Positions 1-6,849 of a DNA stretch of 33,034 nucleotides are shown one piece after another. Numbering within the stretch: position 1 is the stretch's first letter; each line of letters opens with the position of its first letter. The DNA is taken from assembly GCF_013433315.1 (NCBI RefSeq), contig NZ_WXVV01000039.1, positions 1 to 33,034 of the forward strand, given 5' to 3'. Both the position numbers and the translations under genes were made by a program. The stretch is from Pseudomonas crudilactis (GTDB lineage Bacteria; Pseudomonadota; Gammaproteobacteria; Pseudomonadales; Pseudomonadaceae). The notes below the pieces were generated by a model. It was not told the DNA's origin. It did no database searches and saw only the letters and a program-made list of their open reading frames with translations.

Positions 1-435
1 CACCGCCCCCATCGGCACCGCCCATGCCGCCGACAATTGCGCCGGCCGCGCTTTCACCCACAGGCTGTAAACCGCGTAAGCGCTGATAAACAGCCCCATC
101 AACAACAGCAACAGATCGGATTTGAGGTTGAGCAAGAAAATCACCCCCAATGTGCAACCCACCGCCATGCACGGCAGCAGCCGTAACAATTCCGGTTTGG
201 CCACATCCCGCCGCGACGGCAGCAGATTGCCGAACGCCGCGACAAAATCCAGCAGCACCAGCAGCGGCACGATCTTCGACAATGGCAGGAACAAAATCAG
301 AATCGGCCCCGCCACCAGCGCCGTACCAAACCCGGCAATGCCAAACACGATGTAAGCCAGCGCGATGCCGAAGCCGATCACCGCCCAGCCGCCAGCGCCC
401 CACGACCACTCGCTCAACAACCCCGCCACGCTCAT
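1..435 (-). CDS. TauE/SafE-family membrane permease (partial, N-terminal 145 residues)
   Basis: The reading frame opens with ATG at 435 and is still open at the window edge, so the C-terminal part is missing. The visible 145 residues are mostly hydrophobic. A first membrane segment lies near residues 17-38 and contains the glycine-rich stretch IAGFGTALVAGP, typical of the TauE/SafE (DUF81) family. Further segments lie near 45-65, 90-105 and 107-125. Family members export or import sulfite, sulfoacetate or other small organic anions, and the substrate cannot be told from this part. The gene is divergent from a LysR regulator about 100 bp away, which suggests, but does not prove, that the regulator controls it. 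Confidence 0.85.
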   Translation of the reverse strand, partial: MSVAGLLSEWSWGAGGWAVIGFGIALAYIVFGIAGFGTALVAGPILILFLPLSKIVPLLVLLDFVAAFGNLLPSRRDVAKPELLRLLPCMAVGCTLGVIFLLNLKSDLLLLLMGLFISAYAVYSLWVKARPAQLSAAWAVPMGAV

Positions 436-535
436 CGATACGCTTCCTTAATTAGCCTGGGATGACTTTAGCCAGCGTCGACGGTTGCGACTAATATCTT
501 CAAAGTTGCTCAGCCATCTCAAAAAGGCATACCCG

Positions 536-1477
536 GTGCTTTCAACCCGTCAATTGCGTTACTTCGTGGAAATCGCCGAAAGCGGCAGCTTCAGTGCAGC
601 AGCCGAACGGTTGTTTATCGCGCAATCGGCGCTGAGCCGGCAGATCAAAGACATGGAAACACGTCTACAAACGCCACTGTTCGAACGCACCGCGCGCCAG
701 CCTCGCCTGACAGCGGCAGGCGAAGAGTTTTTGCCGCGCGCCAGAAATCTGCTCAATGAGTTGACCAAGGCCAGCGCCATGGCCACGGAAGTCGGCAATG
801 GCCAACTCGGTACATTGCGCCTCAGCCACTCCAGCACTGTGTCGATCAGTGGTCGTTTGCTCAGTGACATCGGCGCGTATCTGCAGCAACAACCCGGTGT
901 GTCGCTGGACATCGGCAAGTTGTCTTCCGAGGCGCAACTGGAAGAGTTGGCCGAAGGACGCCTCGATATCGGCCTACTGCGCCTGCCGGTGTTGCGCCAG
1001 CGCGAAGGCATTCAGATCGTGCCGCTGTTCACCGAGCGCTTGCTGCTGGCGGTACCGATGGATCATCGCTTGGTCGAGGCTGAGCGTGTCGATCTGGCAC
1101 AGTTGAAGGACGAAGCGTTCATCTCGATCCCGCATCCGCAGCGTGGCGGCTTGAGTTATCTGTGTGCTGACCTGTGCATGCGCCAGGGTTTCTTCCCGCA
1201 AGCCGCGCGCGTGATGTCGCGCAAAACGACACAGTTACAACTGATTCAAGCCGGCTTCGGCATCGCCCTGCTGCCGGAATCGATGCAGGACATCGCCCCG
1301 CCCGGCGTACGATTTTTGCCGCTGGCCGATCCCGACTGTCAAAGCACGGTAGCCCTCGCCTATCGCCAGAATCCCACACCTTTGATCCAACACTTCATCC
1401 AGACTTTCACAAATCCCCCCTGTGGGAGCGAGCTTGCTCGCGAAAGCGGTGTTACAGCCAATTCAAATATCGACTGA
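536..1477 (+). CDS. LysR-family transcriptional regulator with REP-encoded C-terminus
   Basis: Begins STRQLRYFVEIAESGSFSAAA after the start, the N-terminal winged helix-turn-helix of LysR regulators (about residues 2-60). A periplasmic-binding-like effector domain (about 88-290) follows. I chose the GTG at 536 because AAAGG lies 8 bases upstream and the product then starts where the family usually does. The frame stays open back to a TTG at 485, and a TTG at 506 is also possible. The last 18 or so residues, beginning CGSELARES at codon 296, are read from a REP element rather than from an ancestral gene end. The neighbouring divergent TauE/SafE permease is the likeliest target. The effector is unknown. 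Confidence 0.88.
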   Translation: MLSTRQLRYFVEIAESGSFSAAAERLFIAQSALSRQIKDMETRLQTPLFERTARQPRLTAAGEEFLPRARNLLNELTKASAMATEVGNGQLGTLRLSHSSTVSISGRLLSDIGAYLQQQPGVSLDIGKLSSEAQLEELAEGRLDIGLLRLPVLRQREGIQIVPLFTERLLLAVPMDHRLVEAERVDLAQLKDEAFISIPHPQRGGLSYLCADLCMRQGFFPQAARVMSRKTTQLQLIQAGFGIALLPESMQDIAPPGVRFLPLADPDCQSTVALAYRQNPTPLIQHFIQTFTNPPCGSELARESGVTANSNID

Positions 1478-1514
1478 TACGACGCCTTCGCGAGCAAGCT
1501 CGCTCCCACAGGGG
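1417..1514. repeat. REP doublet (inverted pair), family A
   Basis: Two perfect inverted arms of 28 bases, at 1417-1444 and 1487-1514, carry the REP core GGGAGCGAGCTTGCTCGC. They are separated by 42 bases. This is a REPIN-type arrangement, known in Pseudomonas to be spread by RAYT transposases. The left arm is translated as the end of the LysR gene. The pair lies between that gene and xseA and could fold into a long hairpin in the transcript. Confidence 0.93.
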
Positions 1515-1566
1515 TTTTGTGTTGTGTCATGGTGATTGGCAGGAGAATGCCTTTAAACTGCGCCCC

Positions 1567-2946
1567 ATGATTAAAGATCCCTTTGCAAGACTTGGCCTGG
1601 ACCGTGAAGTCCTGACCGTCAGCCAGCTCAACGGCCGCGCGCGGGTGTTGCTTGAAGACGTGTTCAGCAACATCTGGGTCGAAGGCGAAATCTCCAACCT
1701 CGCCCGTCCGGCGTCCGGCCACATCTATTTCACCCTCAAGGACAGCGGCGCACAGGTGCGTTGCGCGTTGTTTCGACAAAACGCGGCGCGTGTGCGTCAG
1801 GCACTCAAGGATGGTCTCGCCGTCAAAGTGCGCGGCAAGGTCTCGCTGTTCGAGGGCCGTGGCGACTATCAGTTGATTCTCGACACCGTCGAACCTGCCG
1901 GTGACGGCGCCCTGCGTCTGGCCTTCGATGCGCTGAAAGAAAAGCTCAGCGCCGAAGGCCTGTTCAGTGCCGAACGCAAAGTGCCGTTGCCCGCGCATCC
2001 GCAGCGCATCGGCATCATCAGCTCGCCGACCGGCGCGGTGATTCGCGACATCATCAGCGTATTCCGCCGGCGTGCGCCGCAGGTGCAACTGACGTTGATT
2101 CCGACTGCCGTACAGGGCCGCGAAGCCACCGCGCAAATCGTCCGCGCGCTGAAAATGGCCGATGCGCGTGGTTTCGACGCGTTGATCCTCGCCCGGGGCG
2201 GTGGCTCGCTGGAAGACCTCTGGTGCTTCAACGAAGAAGCCGTGGCCCGCGCCGTCGACGCTTGTGTGACACCGATTGTCAGCGCCGTCGGCCATGAAAC
2301 CGATGTGTCGATCAGCGACTTTGTTGCAGACGTGCGCGCACCGACGCCATCTGCGGCCGCCGAATTGCTCGCGCCCGATTCCAGCCATCTGATCCGCCAG
2401 GTCGAAAGCCTGCATCGGCGCCTGGTGATGCGCATGCGCGATCGCTTGATGCGTGATCGCCTGCGCCTCGAAGGCATGGCGCGGCGCCTGCGTCATCCTG
2501 GCGAGCGTTTGCGCCAGCAAGCGCAACGTCTGGACGATCTGGACATGCGCATGCGCCGGGCGTTCGAGCGCCATCTCAATACCCGTCGCGAACGCCTGAT
2601 CCGCCTGGAAACCCGTCTCGCCGGGCAACATCCGGGACGGCAACTGGCGATGTTGCGCCAGCGCCTCGACAGCCTCGCCGAACGTCTGCCGCGCGCGATG
2701 CGTGAAGGTCTGAAAAACCGTCGCCTGCAATTGCACAGTCAGATGCAGACACTGCATGTGGTCAGCCCGTTGGCAACGCTTGGCCGGGGTTACAGCATTC
2801 TGCTCGATGAGCGCGGTCATGCCATCCGCAACGCCGCGCAGACCCATACTGGTCAGCGCCTGAAAGCCAAACTCGGCGAAGGCGAACTGCAAGTGCGCGT
2901 CGAAGACAATCATCTGACGCCTGTCACCCTCTCTTTACTGGACTGA
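1567..2946 (+). CDS. xseA: Exodeoxyribonuclease VII large subunit
   Basis: A protein of 459 residues, normal length for the family. Exonuclease VII degrades single-stranded DNA to short acid-soluble oligonucleotides, with several small XseB subunits per XseA. An N-terminal OB-fold (about 15-115; GEISNLARPASGHIYFTLKD) is followed by the nuclease core, with RIGIISSPTGAVIRDI, ARGGGSLEDLWCFNEE and SAVGHETDVSISDFVADVRA. A long arginine-rich coiled coil (about 285-400) and a C-terminal segment with PLATLGRGYSIL complete it. The start at 1567 (MIKDPFARLGLDREVLTVSQL) matches Pseudomonas homologues. No Shine-Dalgarno motif lies at normal distance; AGGAG is 21 bases away, beside a 7-codon ORF that overlaps this start. 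xseB is not in the window. Confidence 0.97.
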   Translation: MIKDPFARLGLDREVLTVSQLNGRARVLLEDVFSNIWVEGEISNLARPASGHIYFTLKDSGAQVRCALFRQNAARVRQALKDGLAVKVRGKVSLFEGRGDYQLILDTVEPAGDGALRLAFDALKEKLSAEGLFSAERKVPLPAHPQRIGIISSPTGAVIRDIISVFRRRAPQVQLTLIPTAVQGREATAQIVRALKMADARGFDALILARGGGSLEDLWCFNEEAVARAVDACVTPIVSAVGHETDVSISDFVADVRAPTPSAAAELLAPDSSHLIRQVESLHRRLVMRMRDRLMRDRLRLEGMARRLRHPGERLRQQAQRLDDLDMRMRRAFERHLNTRRERLIRLETRLAGQHPGRQLAMLRQRLDSLAERLPRAMREGLKNRRLQLHSQMQTLHVVSPLATLGRGYSILLDERGHAIRNAAQTHTGQRLKAKLGEGELQVRVEDNHLTPVTLSLLD

Positions 2947-2949
2947 TCC

Positions 2950-3771
2950 ATGCCGCGTTTTCTCGCTCCATTGTTTCTTCTGTGTCTGACCTTCAATGCC
3001 CACGCCGACAGTTACATCACCCGACTGCTGAACAAACCGGTGCCGGGCGGCGTGGCAGTGGTTGATCTGGGCACCGCCGCGCAGGCGCCGAAAGCCACCT
3101 ATCAGGGCAAACCGGTGCTGGTGGTCAAGGAACAGAACAACTGGCTGGCGATTGTCGGCGTGCCCTTGACCGTGAAGCCGGGCGCGCAGCAGATCAGCAG
3201 CGGTGGGCGTAACCTGCCGTTCACTGTGGGTAGCAAGAAGTACCCGGAACAGCGCATTACTCTGAAGAACAAGCAGCAGGTCAATCCGGATCAGTCGAAC
3301 CTCAAGCGCATCGAGGGTGAACTGGCCGAGCAGATCAAGGCGTATCGCAGCTTCAGCCCGAACACGCCAAGCAATCTGCTGTTGGACAAACCGGTAAATG
3401 GGCCGTTGTCGAGCAAGTTTGGCGTGCGTCGCTTCTTTAATGGTGAAGAGCGCAATCCACATGCAGGTCTCGATTTCGCGGTGCCAGCGGGCACGCCGAT
3501 CAAGACCCCGGCGGCGGGCAAGGTGATTCTGATCGGCAACTACTTCTTTAATGGCAACACCGTGTTTGTCGACCATGGGCAGGGCTTTATCAGCATGTTC
3601 TGCCATATGTCGAAGATTGATGTGAAAGTCGGCGATCAACTGGCGCGAGGCGCTGTGGTCGGCAAGGTTGGCTCGACTGGTCGGGCGACCGGGCCGCACA
3701 TGCACTGGAATGTCAGCCTGAATGATGCGCGGGTGGATCCGGCGATTTTCATTGGCGCATTTCAGCCTTAA
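2950..3771 (+). CDS. Secreted M23-family peptidoglycan endopeptidase
   Basis: A 273-residue protein with a signal peptide (MPRFLAPLFLLCLTFNAHA, cleavage likely after residue 19), so it acts in the periplasm. The C-terminal LytM domain (about 150-270) has all the zinc ligands and catalytic histidines of M23 metallopeptidases: H171 and D175 in HAGLDF, H219 in FCHMSK, and H250/H252 in HMHW. It should therefore be active rather than a regulatory LytM homologue. Known family members cut peptide cross-links in peptidoglycan. The N-terminal part (20-140) resembles the accessory domain of this Pseudomonas subgroup. It begins 3 bases after xseA, so the two are probably co-transcribed. A REP doublet follows the stop codon. 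Confidence 0.93.
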   Translation: MPRFLAPLFLLCLTFNAHADSYITRLLNKPVPGGVAVVDLGTAAQAPKATYQGKPVLVVKEQNNWLAIVGVPLTVKPGAQQISSGGRNLPFTVGSKKYPEQRITLKNKQQVNPDQSNLKRIEGELAEQIKAYRSFSPNTPSNLLLDKPVNGPLSSKFGVRRFFNGEERNPHAGLDFAVPAGTPIKTPAAGKVILIGNYFFNGNTVFVDHGQGFISMFCHMSKIDVKVGDQLARGAVVGKVGSTGRATGPHMHWNVSLNDARVDPAIFIGAFQP

Positions 3772-3793
3772 GACAGCCGATGGGCTGATGGCC

Positions 3794-3872
3794 CCTTCGC
3801 GAGCAAGCTCGCTCCCACATTGGATTGCGTTCAAAACACAAATCCCTGTGGGAGCGAGCTTGCTCGCGAAGG
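3794..3872. repeat. REP doublet (inverted pair), family A
   Basis: Arms of 26 bases at 3794-3819 and 3847-3872 are perfect inverted copies of the same REP core seen at 1417-1514, here in the opposite relative order (tail-in) and with a 27-base loop. The doublet sits 22 bases after the M23 peptidase stop. No other terminator is visible there, so the hairpin may protect the 3' end of the xseA-peptidase mRNA. Confidence 0.93.
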
Positions 3873-4067
3873 CGGCCTACAACGCACATCAATACTTACT
3901 GAACTGCTATAAACCCCAATTGCGCCCCAATCAAACCTCGCGCAAATATCACAACGATCAGCGACCTCCAGCGCAATAAAATCCTGCAAAAACCCGCTTT
4001 CCGAGTATTCCTCTCAATTTTTTTCGACTGCTTGCCATCCTCTCCCCTCGCGGTTAGGGTTGAAGGC
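3873..4067. other. Gene-free stretch upstream of the leuA leader
   Basis: About 195 bases without a convincing gene, AT-richer than the surroundings, with an A-rich run near 3965-3985 and a T-run near 4018-4024. A promoter for leuA is expected here, but no -35/-10 pair is good enough to name. Confidence 0.5.
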
Positions 4068-4145
4068 ATGAAAACCTCTCACACCCTCATTCAGCTTCGC
4101 CAGCACCGCAGCCTGTGCCTCGTCAGCGCACGACTGCCAGGCTGA
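4068..4145 (+). CDS. Candidate leader peptide of leuA (25 codons)
   Basis: A short ORF starts at ATG 4068 and stops at TGA 4143-4145. AGGG (4056-4059) lies 8 bases before it. Five of its 25 residues are leucine (positions 7, 10, 16, 18, 23; including SLCLV at 15-19), about twice the usual share, with one Ile and one Val. Its second half overlaps a hairpin that can re-pair with sequence just before leuA. This is the layout of a transcription attenuator sensing charged tRNA-Leu. I do not recognise the peptide, there is no run of consecutive Leu codons, and the final hairpin lacks a U-tract, so the assignment is inference. Confidence 0.4.
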   Translation: MKTSHTLIQLRQHRSLCLVSARLPG

Positions 4146-4213
4146 ATCTCGGCACCTCGTCCCACGCTTTTCCCTGAACATTCGTAACACCGGCAGGCCG
4201 CCTCTTTTCGGCC
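4109..4213 (+). promoter_or_regulatory. Candidate attenuator-like RNA structures before leuA
   Basis: Three alternative pairings are visible. Hairpin 1 pairs CAGCCTG (4109-4115) with CAGGCTG (4138-4144). Hairpin 2 pairs GGCCG (4196-4200) with CGGCC (4209-4213). Competing pairings are GCCTG (4111-4115) with CAGGC (4194-4198) and CTGCC (4134-4138) with GGCAG (4192-4196). Each competitor excludes hairpin 1, hairpin 2 or both. Hairpin 2 ends 8 bases before the leuA ribosome binding site, so it could act on translation instead of termination. Confidence 0.35.
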
Positions 4214-4234
4214 CAGACAATAAGGAATTTCCCG

Positions 4235-5914
4235 ATGAGCATGCTCAAAGATCCGTCTTCGAAATACCGCGCGTTTCCTGTCATCAACCTGCCGGATCGC
4301 ACCTGGCCATCGAAAACCATCGACACCGCGCCGATCTGGTGCAGCTCCGACCTGCGTGACGGCAACCAGTCGCTGATCGAACCGATGGACGCGGTGAAGA
4401 AGCTGCGCTTCTGGAAAACCCTCGTTCAGGTCGGTGTAAAAGAAATCGAAGCGTCGTTCCCGGCCGCTTCGCAAACCGACTTCGACTTCGTGCGTACCCT
4501 GATCGAAGAAGGCCACATCCCGGACGACACCACCATTCAGGTGCTGACCCAGGGCCGTGAAGACCTGATCGAGCGCACATTCGAATCCTTGCGCGGTGCG
4601 AAGAAAGCCATCGTTCACTTGTACAACGCCACCTCGCCTTCTTTCCGTCGCATCGTCTTCAACCAGGACAAGGACGGCATCAAGGCCATCGCGGTCAACG
4701 CCGCCAAGCTGTTCGTCAAATACGCGGCGATGCAGCCGGACACCGAGTGGACCTTCGAGTACTCGCCGGAAACCTTCAGCGCCACCGAACTGGAATTCGC
4801 CAAGGAAGTCTGTGACGCGGTGATCGAGGTCTGGAACCCGACGCCTGAGCACAAGATGATCCTCAACCTGCCCGCCACCGTTGAATGCGCGACGCCGAAC
4901 ATCTACGCCGACCAGATCGAGTGGTTCGGTCGCAACATCAACCGTCGTGACAGCGTGATCATCAGCCTGCACACCCACAACGACCGTGGCACTGGCGTTG
5001 CCGCCACCGAGCTGGGCCTGATGGCCGGCGCCGATCGCGTCGAAGGCTGCCTGTTCGGCAACGGTGAGCGTACCGGTAACGTCGACCTCGTCACCGTCGC
5101 ACTGAACATGTACACCCAGGGTCTCGACCCGCAGTTGGACTTCTCCGACATCGACGGCGTGCGCAAAGTGGTCGAGGAGTGCAACCAGATTCAGGTTCAC
5201 CCGCGTCACCCGTACGTTGGCGACCTGGTCCACACCGCGTTCTCCGGCTCGCACCAGGATGCGATCCGCAAAGGTTTCTCCCAGCAGAAACCAGACGCAC
5301 TGTGGGAAGTACCGTACTTGCCGATCGACCCGGCCGACATCGGCCGCAGCTACGAGGCGGTGATTCGCGTCAACAGCCAGTCGGGCAAGGGCGGCATCGC
5401 GTACTTGCTGGAGCAGGAATACGGCATCAGCCTGCCACGTCGCATGCAGATCGAATTCAGCCAGGTCGTGCAGCGTGAAACCGATCGTCTGGGCCTGGAG
5501 ATGACCGCCAAGCAGATCCATTCGCTGTTGATCAGCGAATACCTGCAAGCCAACACCCCGTACGCGCTGGTCAGCCATCGCCTGCAGGAAGAAAACGGCA
5601 ACAGCAATGTTGAAGTGGAAGTGGCGAGCAAGGGTCAGGGTGAAACCAATCTGCACTGGCGCGGCAAGGGCAACGGTGCGCTGGAAGCACTGGTCGCCGG
5701 CCTGCCGGTTCCGGTGGAGATCATGGACTACAACGAACACGCGATCGGCGCAGGCACCAACGCCAAAGCAGCGGCGTACATCGAACTGCGTGTGAACGGC
5801 GAACGTGCGGTGCACGGCGTGGGCATTGATGAAAACATCACCACGGCCAGCTTCAAGGCCCTGTTCAGCGCGCTGAACCGCTCGTTGAGCCAGCCTGAGG
5901 CGAAGGCGGCGTAA
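4235..5914 (+). CDS. leuA: 2-isopropylmalate synthase (long form)
   Basis: A 559-residue enzyme of the first committed step of leucine synthesis, joining acetyl-CoA and 2-ketoisovalerate. The catalytic TIM barrel carries DLRDGNQ (39-45), the metal-binding HTHND (246-250) and GNGERTGNVDL (275-285). The C-terminal part (about 435-559) is the LeuA dimer domain that binds leucine for feedback inhibition. The length and the DRTWPSKTIDTAPIW opening are those of the longer (type 2) class used by Pseudomonas, not of E. coli LeuA. AAGGA (4222-4226) lies 8 bases before ATG 4235. The gene stands alone, with a strong terminator after it. leuB, leuC and leuD are not nearby. Confidence 0.97.
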   Translation: MSMLKDPSSKYRAFPVINLPDRTWPSKTIDTAPIWCSSDLRDGNQSLIEPMDAVKKLRFWKTLVQVGVKEIEASFPAASQTDFDFVRTLIEEGHIPDDTTIQVLTQGREDLIERTFESLRGAKKAIVHLYNATSPSFRRIVFNQDKDGIKAIAVNAAKLFVKYAAMQPDTEWTFEYSPETFSATELEFAKEVCDAVIEVWNPTPEHKMILNLPATVECATPNIYADQIEWFGRNINRRDSVIISLHTHNDRGTGVAATELGLMAGADRVEGCLFGNGERTGNVDLVTVALNMYTQGLDPQLDFSDIDGVRKVVEECNQIQVHPRHPYVGDLVHTAFSGSHQDAIRKGFSQQKPDALWEVPYLPIDPADIGRSYEAVIRVNSQSGKGGIAYLLEQEYGISLPRRMQIEFSQVVQRETDRLGLEMTAKQIHSLLISEYLQANTPYALVSHRLQEENGNSNVEVEVASKGQGETNLHWRGKGNGALEALVAGLPVPVEIMDYNEHAIGAGTNAKAAAYIELRVNGERAVHGVGIDENITTASFKALFSALNRSLSQPEAKAA

Positions 5915-5929
5915 TCCCCGCTGAAATGC

Positions 5930-5965
5930 AAAAGGCCCCGAAGTGAAAGCTTCGGGGCCTTTTTG
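5930..5965 (+). terminator. Rho-independent terminator of leuA
   Basis: An inverted repeat AAAGGCCCCGAAG / CTTCGGGGCCTTT with a short loop, followed by TTTTT, begins 16 bases after the leuA stop. The A-run on the left side means it could also work for leftward transcripts coming from the amidase gene. Confidence 0.95.
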
Positions 5966-5974
5966 TTCAAGATC

Positions 5975-6052
5975 AAAAGATCGCAGCCTTCGGCAGCTCC
6001 TACATTGGGATTTCGTACACCCTGTACGAGCTGCCGAAGGCTGCGATCTTTT
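5975..6052. repeat. Dispersed inverted pair, family B (GATCGCAGCCTTCGGCAGC)
   Basis: Perfect 25-base inverted arms at 5975-5999 and 6028-6052 carry the core GATCGCAGCCTTCGGCAGC. They flank a 28-base middle. The core differs from the family A REP. It lies between the convergent ends of leuA and the omega-amidase gene, and the right arm ends 5 bases from the amidase stop. From general knowledge this unit recurs between genes in P. fluorescens-group genomes. Confidence 0.85.
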
Positions 6053-6057
6053 GCTTT

Positions 6058-6849
6058 TCAGGTGAACTCGAATGTGTCGGCATCCAGATTCGCCGGGAAG
6101 CGCTCGCGATACGCCGCGAGCGGAGCCGCTTCCAGCACAGCCTTGAACACACCATCCGCCTCCCCCGCCGCCAGCAAGGTTTCGCCCTGGAAATCCAGCA
6201 CCTGACTATCACCGGTATAAGCGAAACCCTTGCCATCAGTGCCGACGCGGTTCACTGCCGCCACATAACAAAGGTTTTCGATCGCTCGCGCTGGCAACAG
6301 GCGATTCCAGTGCAGACGTCGCGCGCCTGGCCAGTTGGCGGTGTACAGCAACAGATCGGTGTCTTGCGCGTCGCGGCTCCACACCGGGAAACGCAGGTCG
6401 TAACAAATCAGCGGCCGGATTCGCCAGCCCTTGAGTTCGAACTGCACCTGACGTTCGCCAGGGGTGTAGTGGTTATGCTCACCGGCCATACGGAACAGGT
6501 GACGTTTGTCGTAATGCAGCACTTCGCCATCCGGCCGCGCCCACAGCAGGCGATTGCGATGGCTGCCGTCAGCGGCCTGAATGATCACACTGCCGGTGAT
6601 CACTGCATTGAGCTTCGCCGCCTGAACCCGCAGCCATTTGCTGGTCGGGCCGTTCTCGGCTTCGGCAAGGGTTTCGGACTCCATGGAGAATCCGGTGGTG
6701 AACATTTCCGGGAGGATGATCAGATCCGCGCCCTGCGCCTGCTCCAGCAACTGCTCGAAATGCTCGAGGTTGGCCTGACGGTCGTGCCAGGCCAGACTGG
6801 TCTGGATCAGCGCCAGGTTGAGATCGGGTAACGCACTCAGATCACGCAT
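6058..6849 (-). CDS. Omega-amidase (carbon-nitrogen hydrolase, YafV type)
   Basis: A 263-residue member of the nitrilase superfamily with the full catalytic triad: E48 in LPEMF, K115 in YDKRHLF and C149 in LICYDLRFP. E. coli YafV and relatives hydrolyse 2-oxoglutaramate and 2-oxosuccinamate, the products formed when glutamine or asparagine donates its amino group. The start ATG overlaps the 3' end of the aminotransferase gene by 13 bases, so the two are translationally coupled. This supports a joint role: the aminotransferase uses glutamine as donor, and this amidase removes the product and makes the reaction irreversible. The substrate is inferred from family and context. Confidence 0.92.
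   Translation of the reverse strand: MRDLSALPDLNLALIQTSLAWHDRQANLEHFEQLLEQAQGADLIILPEMFTTGFSMESETLAEAENGPTSKWLRVQAAKLNAVITGSVIIQAADGSHRNRLLWARPDGEVLHYDKRHLFRMAGEHNHYTPGERQVQFELKGWRIRPLICYDLRFPVWSRDAQDTDLLLYTANWPGARRLHWNRLLPARAIENLCYVAAVNRVGTDGKGFAYTGDSQVLDFQGETLLAAGEADGVFKAVLEAAPLAAYRERFPANLDADTFEFT

Noticed and set aside
2935..3834. 299-codon minus ORF opposite the M23 peptidase
   Set aside because: Starts in a REP arm (CGSELARE) and is antisense to a gene with a signal peptide and complete zinc site.
1417..3872. Repeated GGGAGCGAGCTTGCTCGC units as a CRISPR-like array
   Set aside because: Units are inverted pairs at scattered sites with no regular spacers and no cas genes. They are REP elements.
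4091..5815. 574-codon minus-strand ORF opposite leuA
   Set aside because: Shadow of leuA. GC-rich third positions leave the antisense frame open, and the translation is rich in Arg, His, Val, Gln and Asp with no domain.
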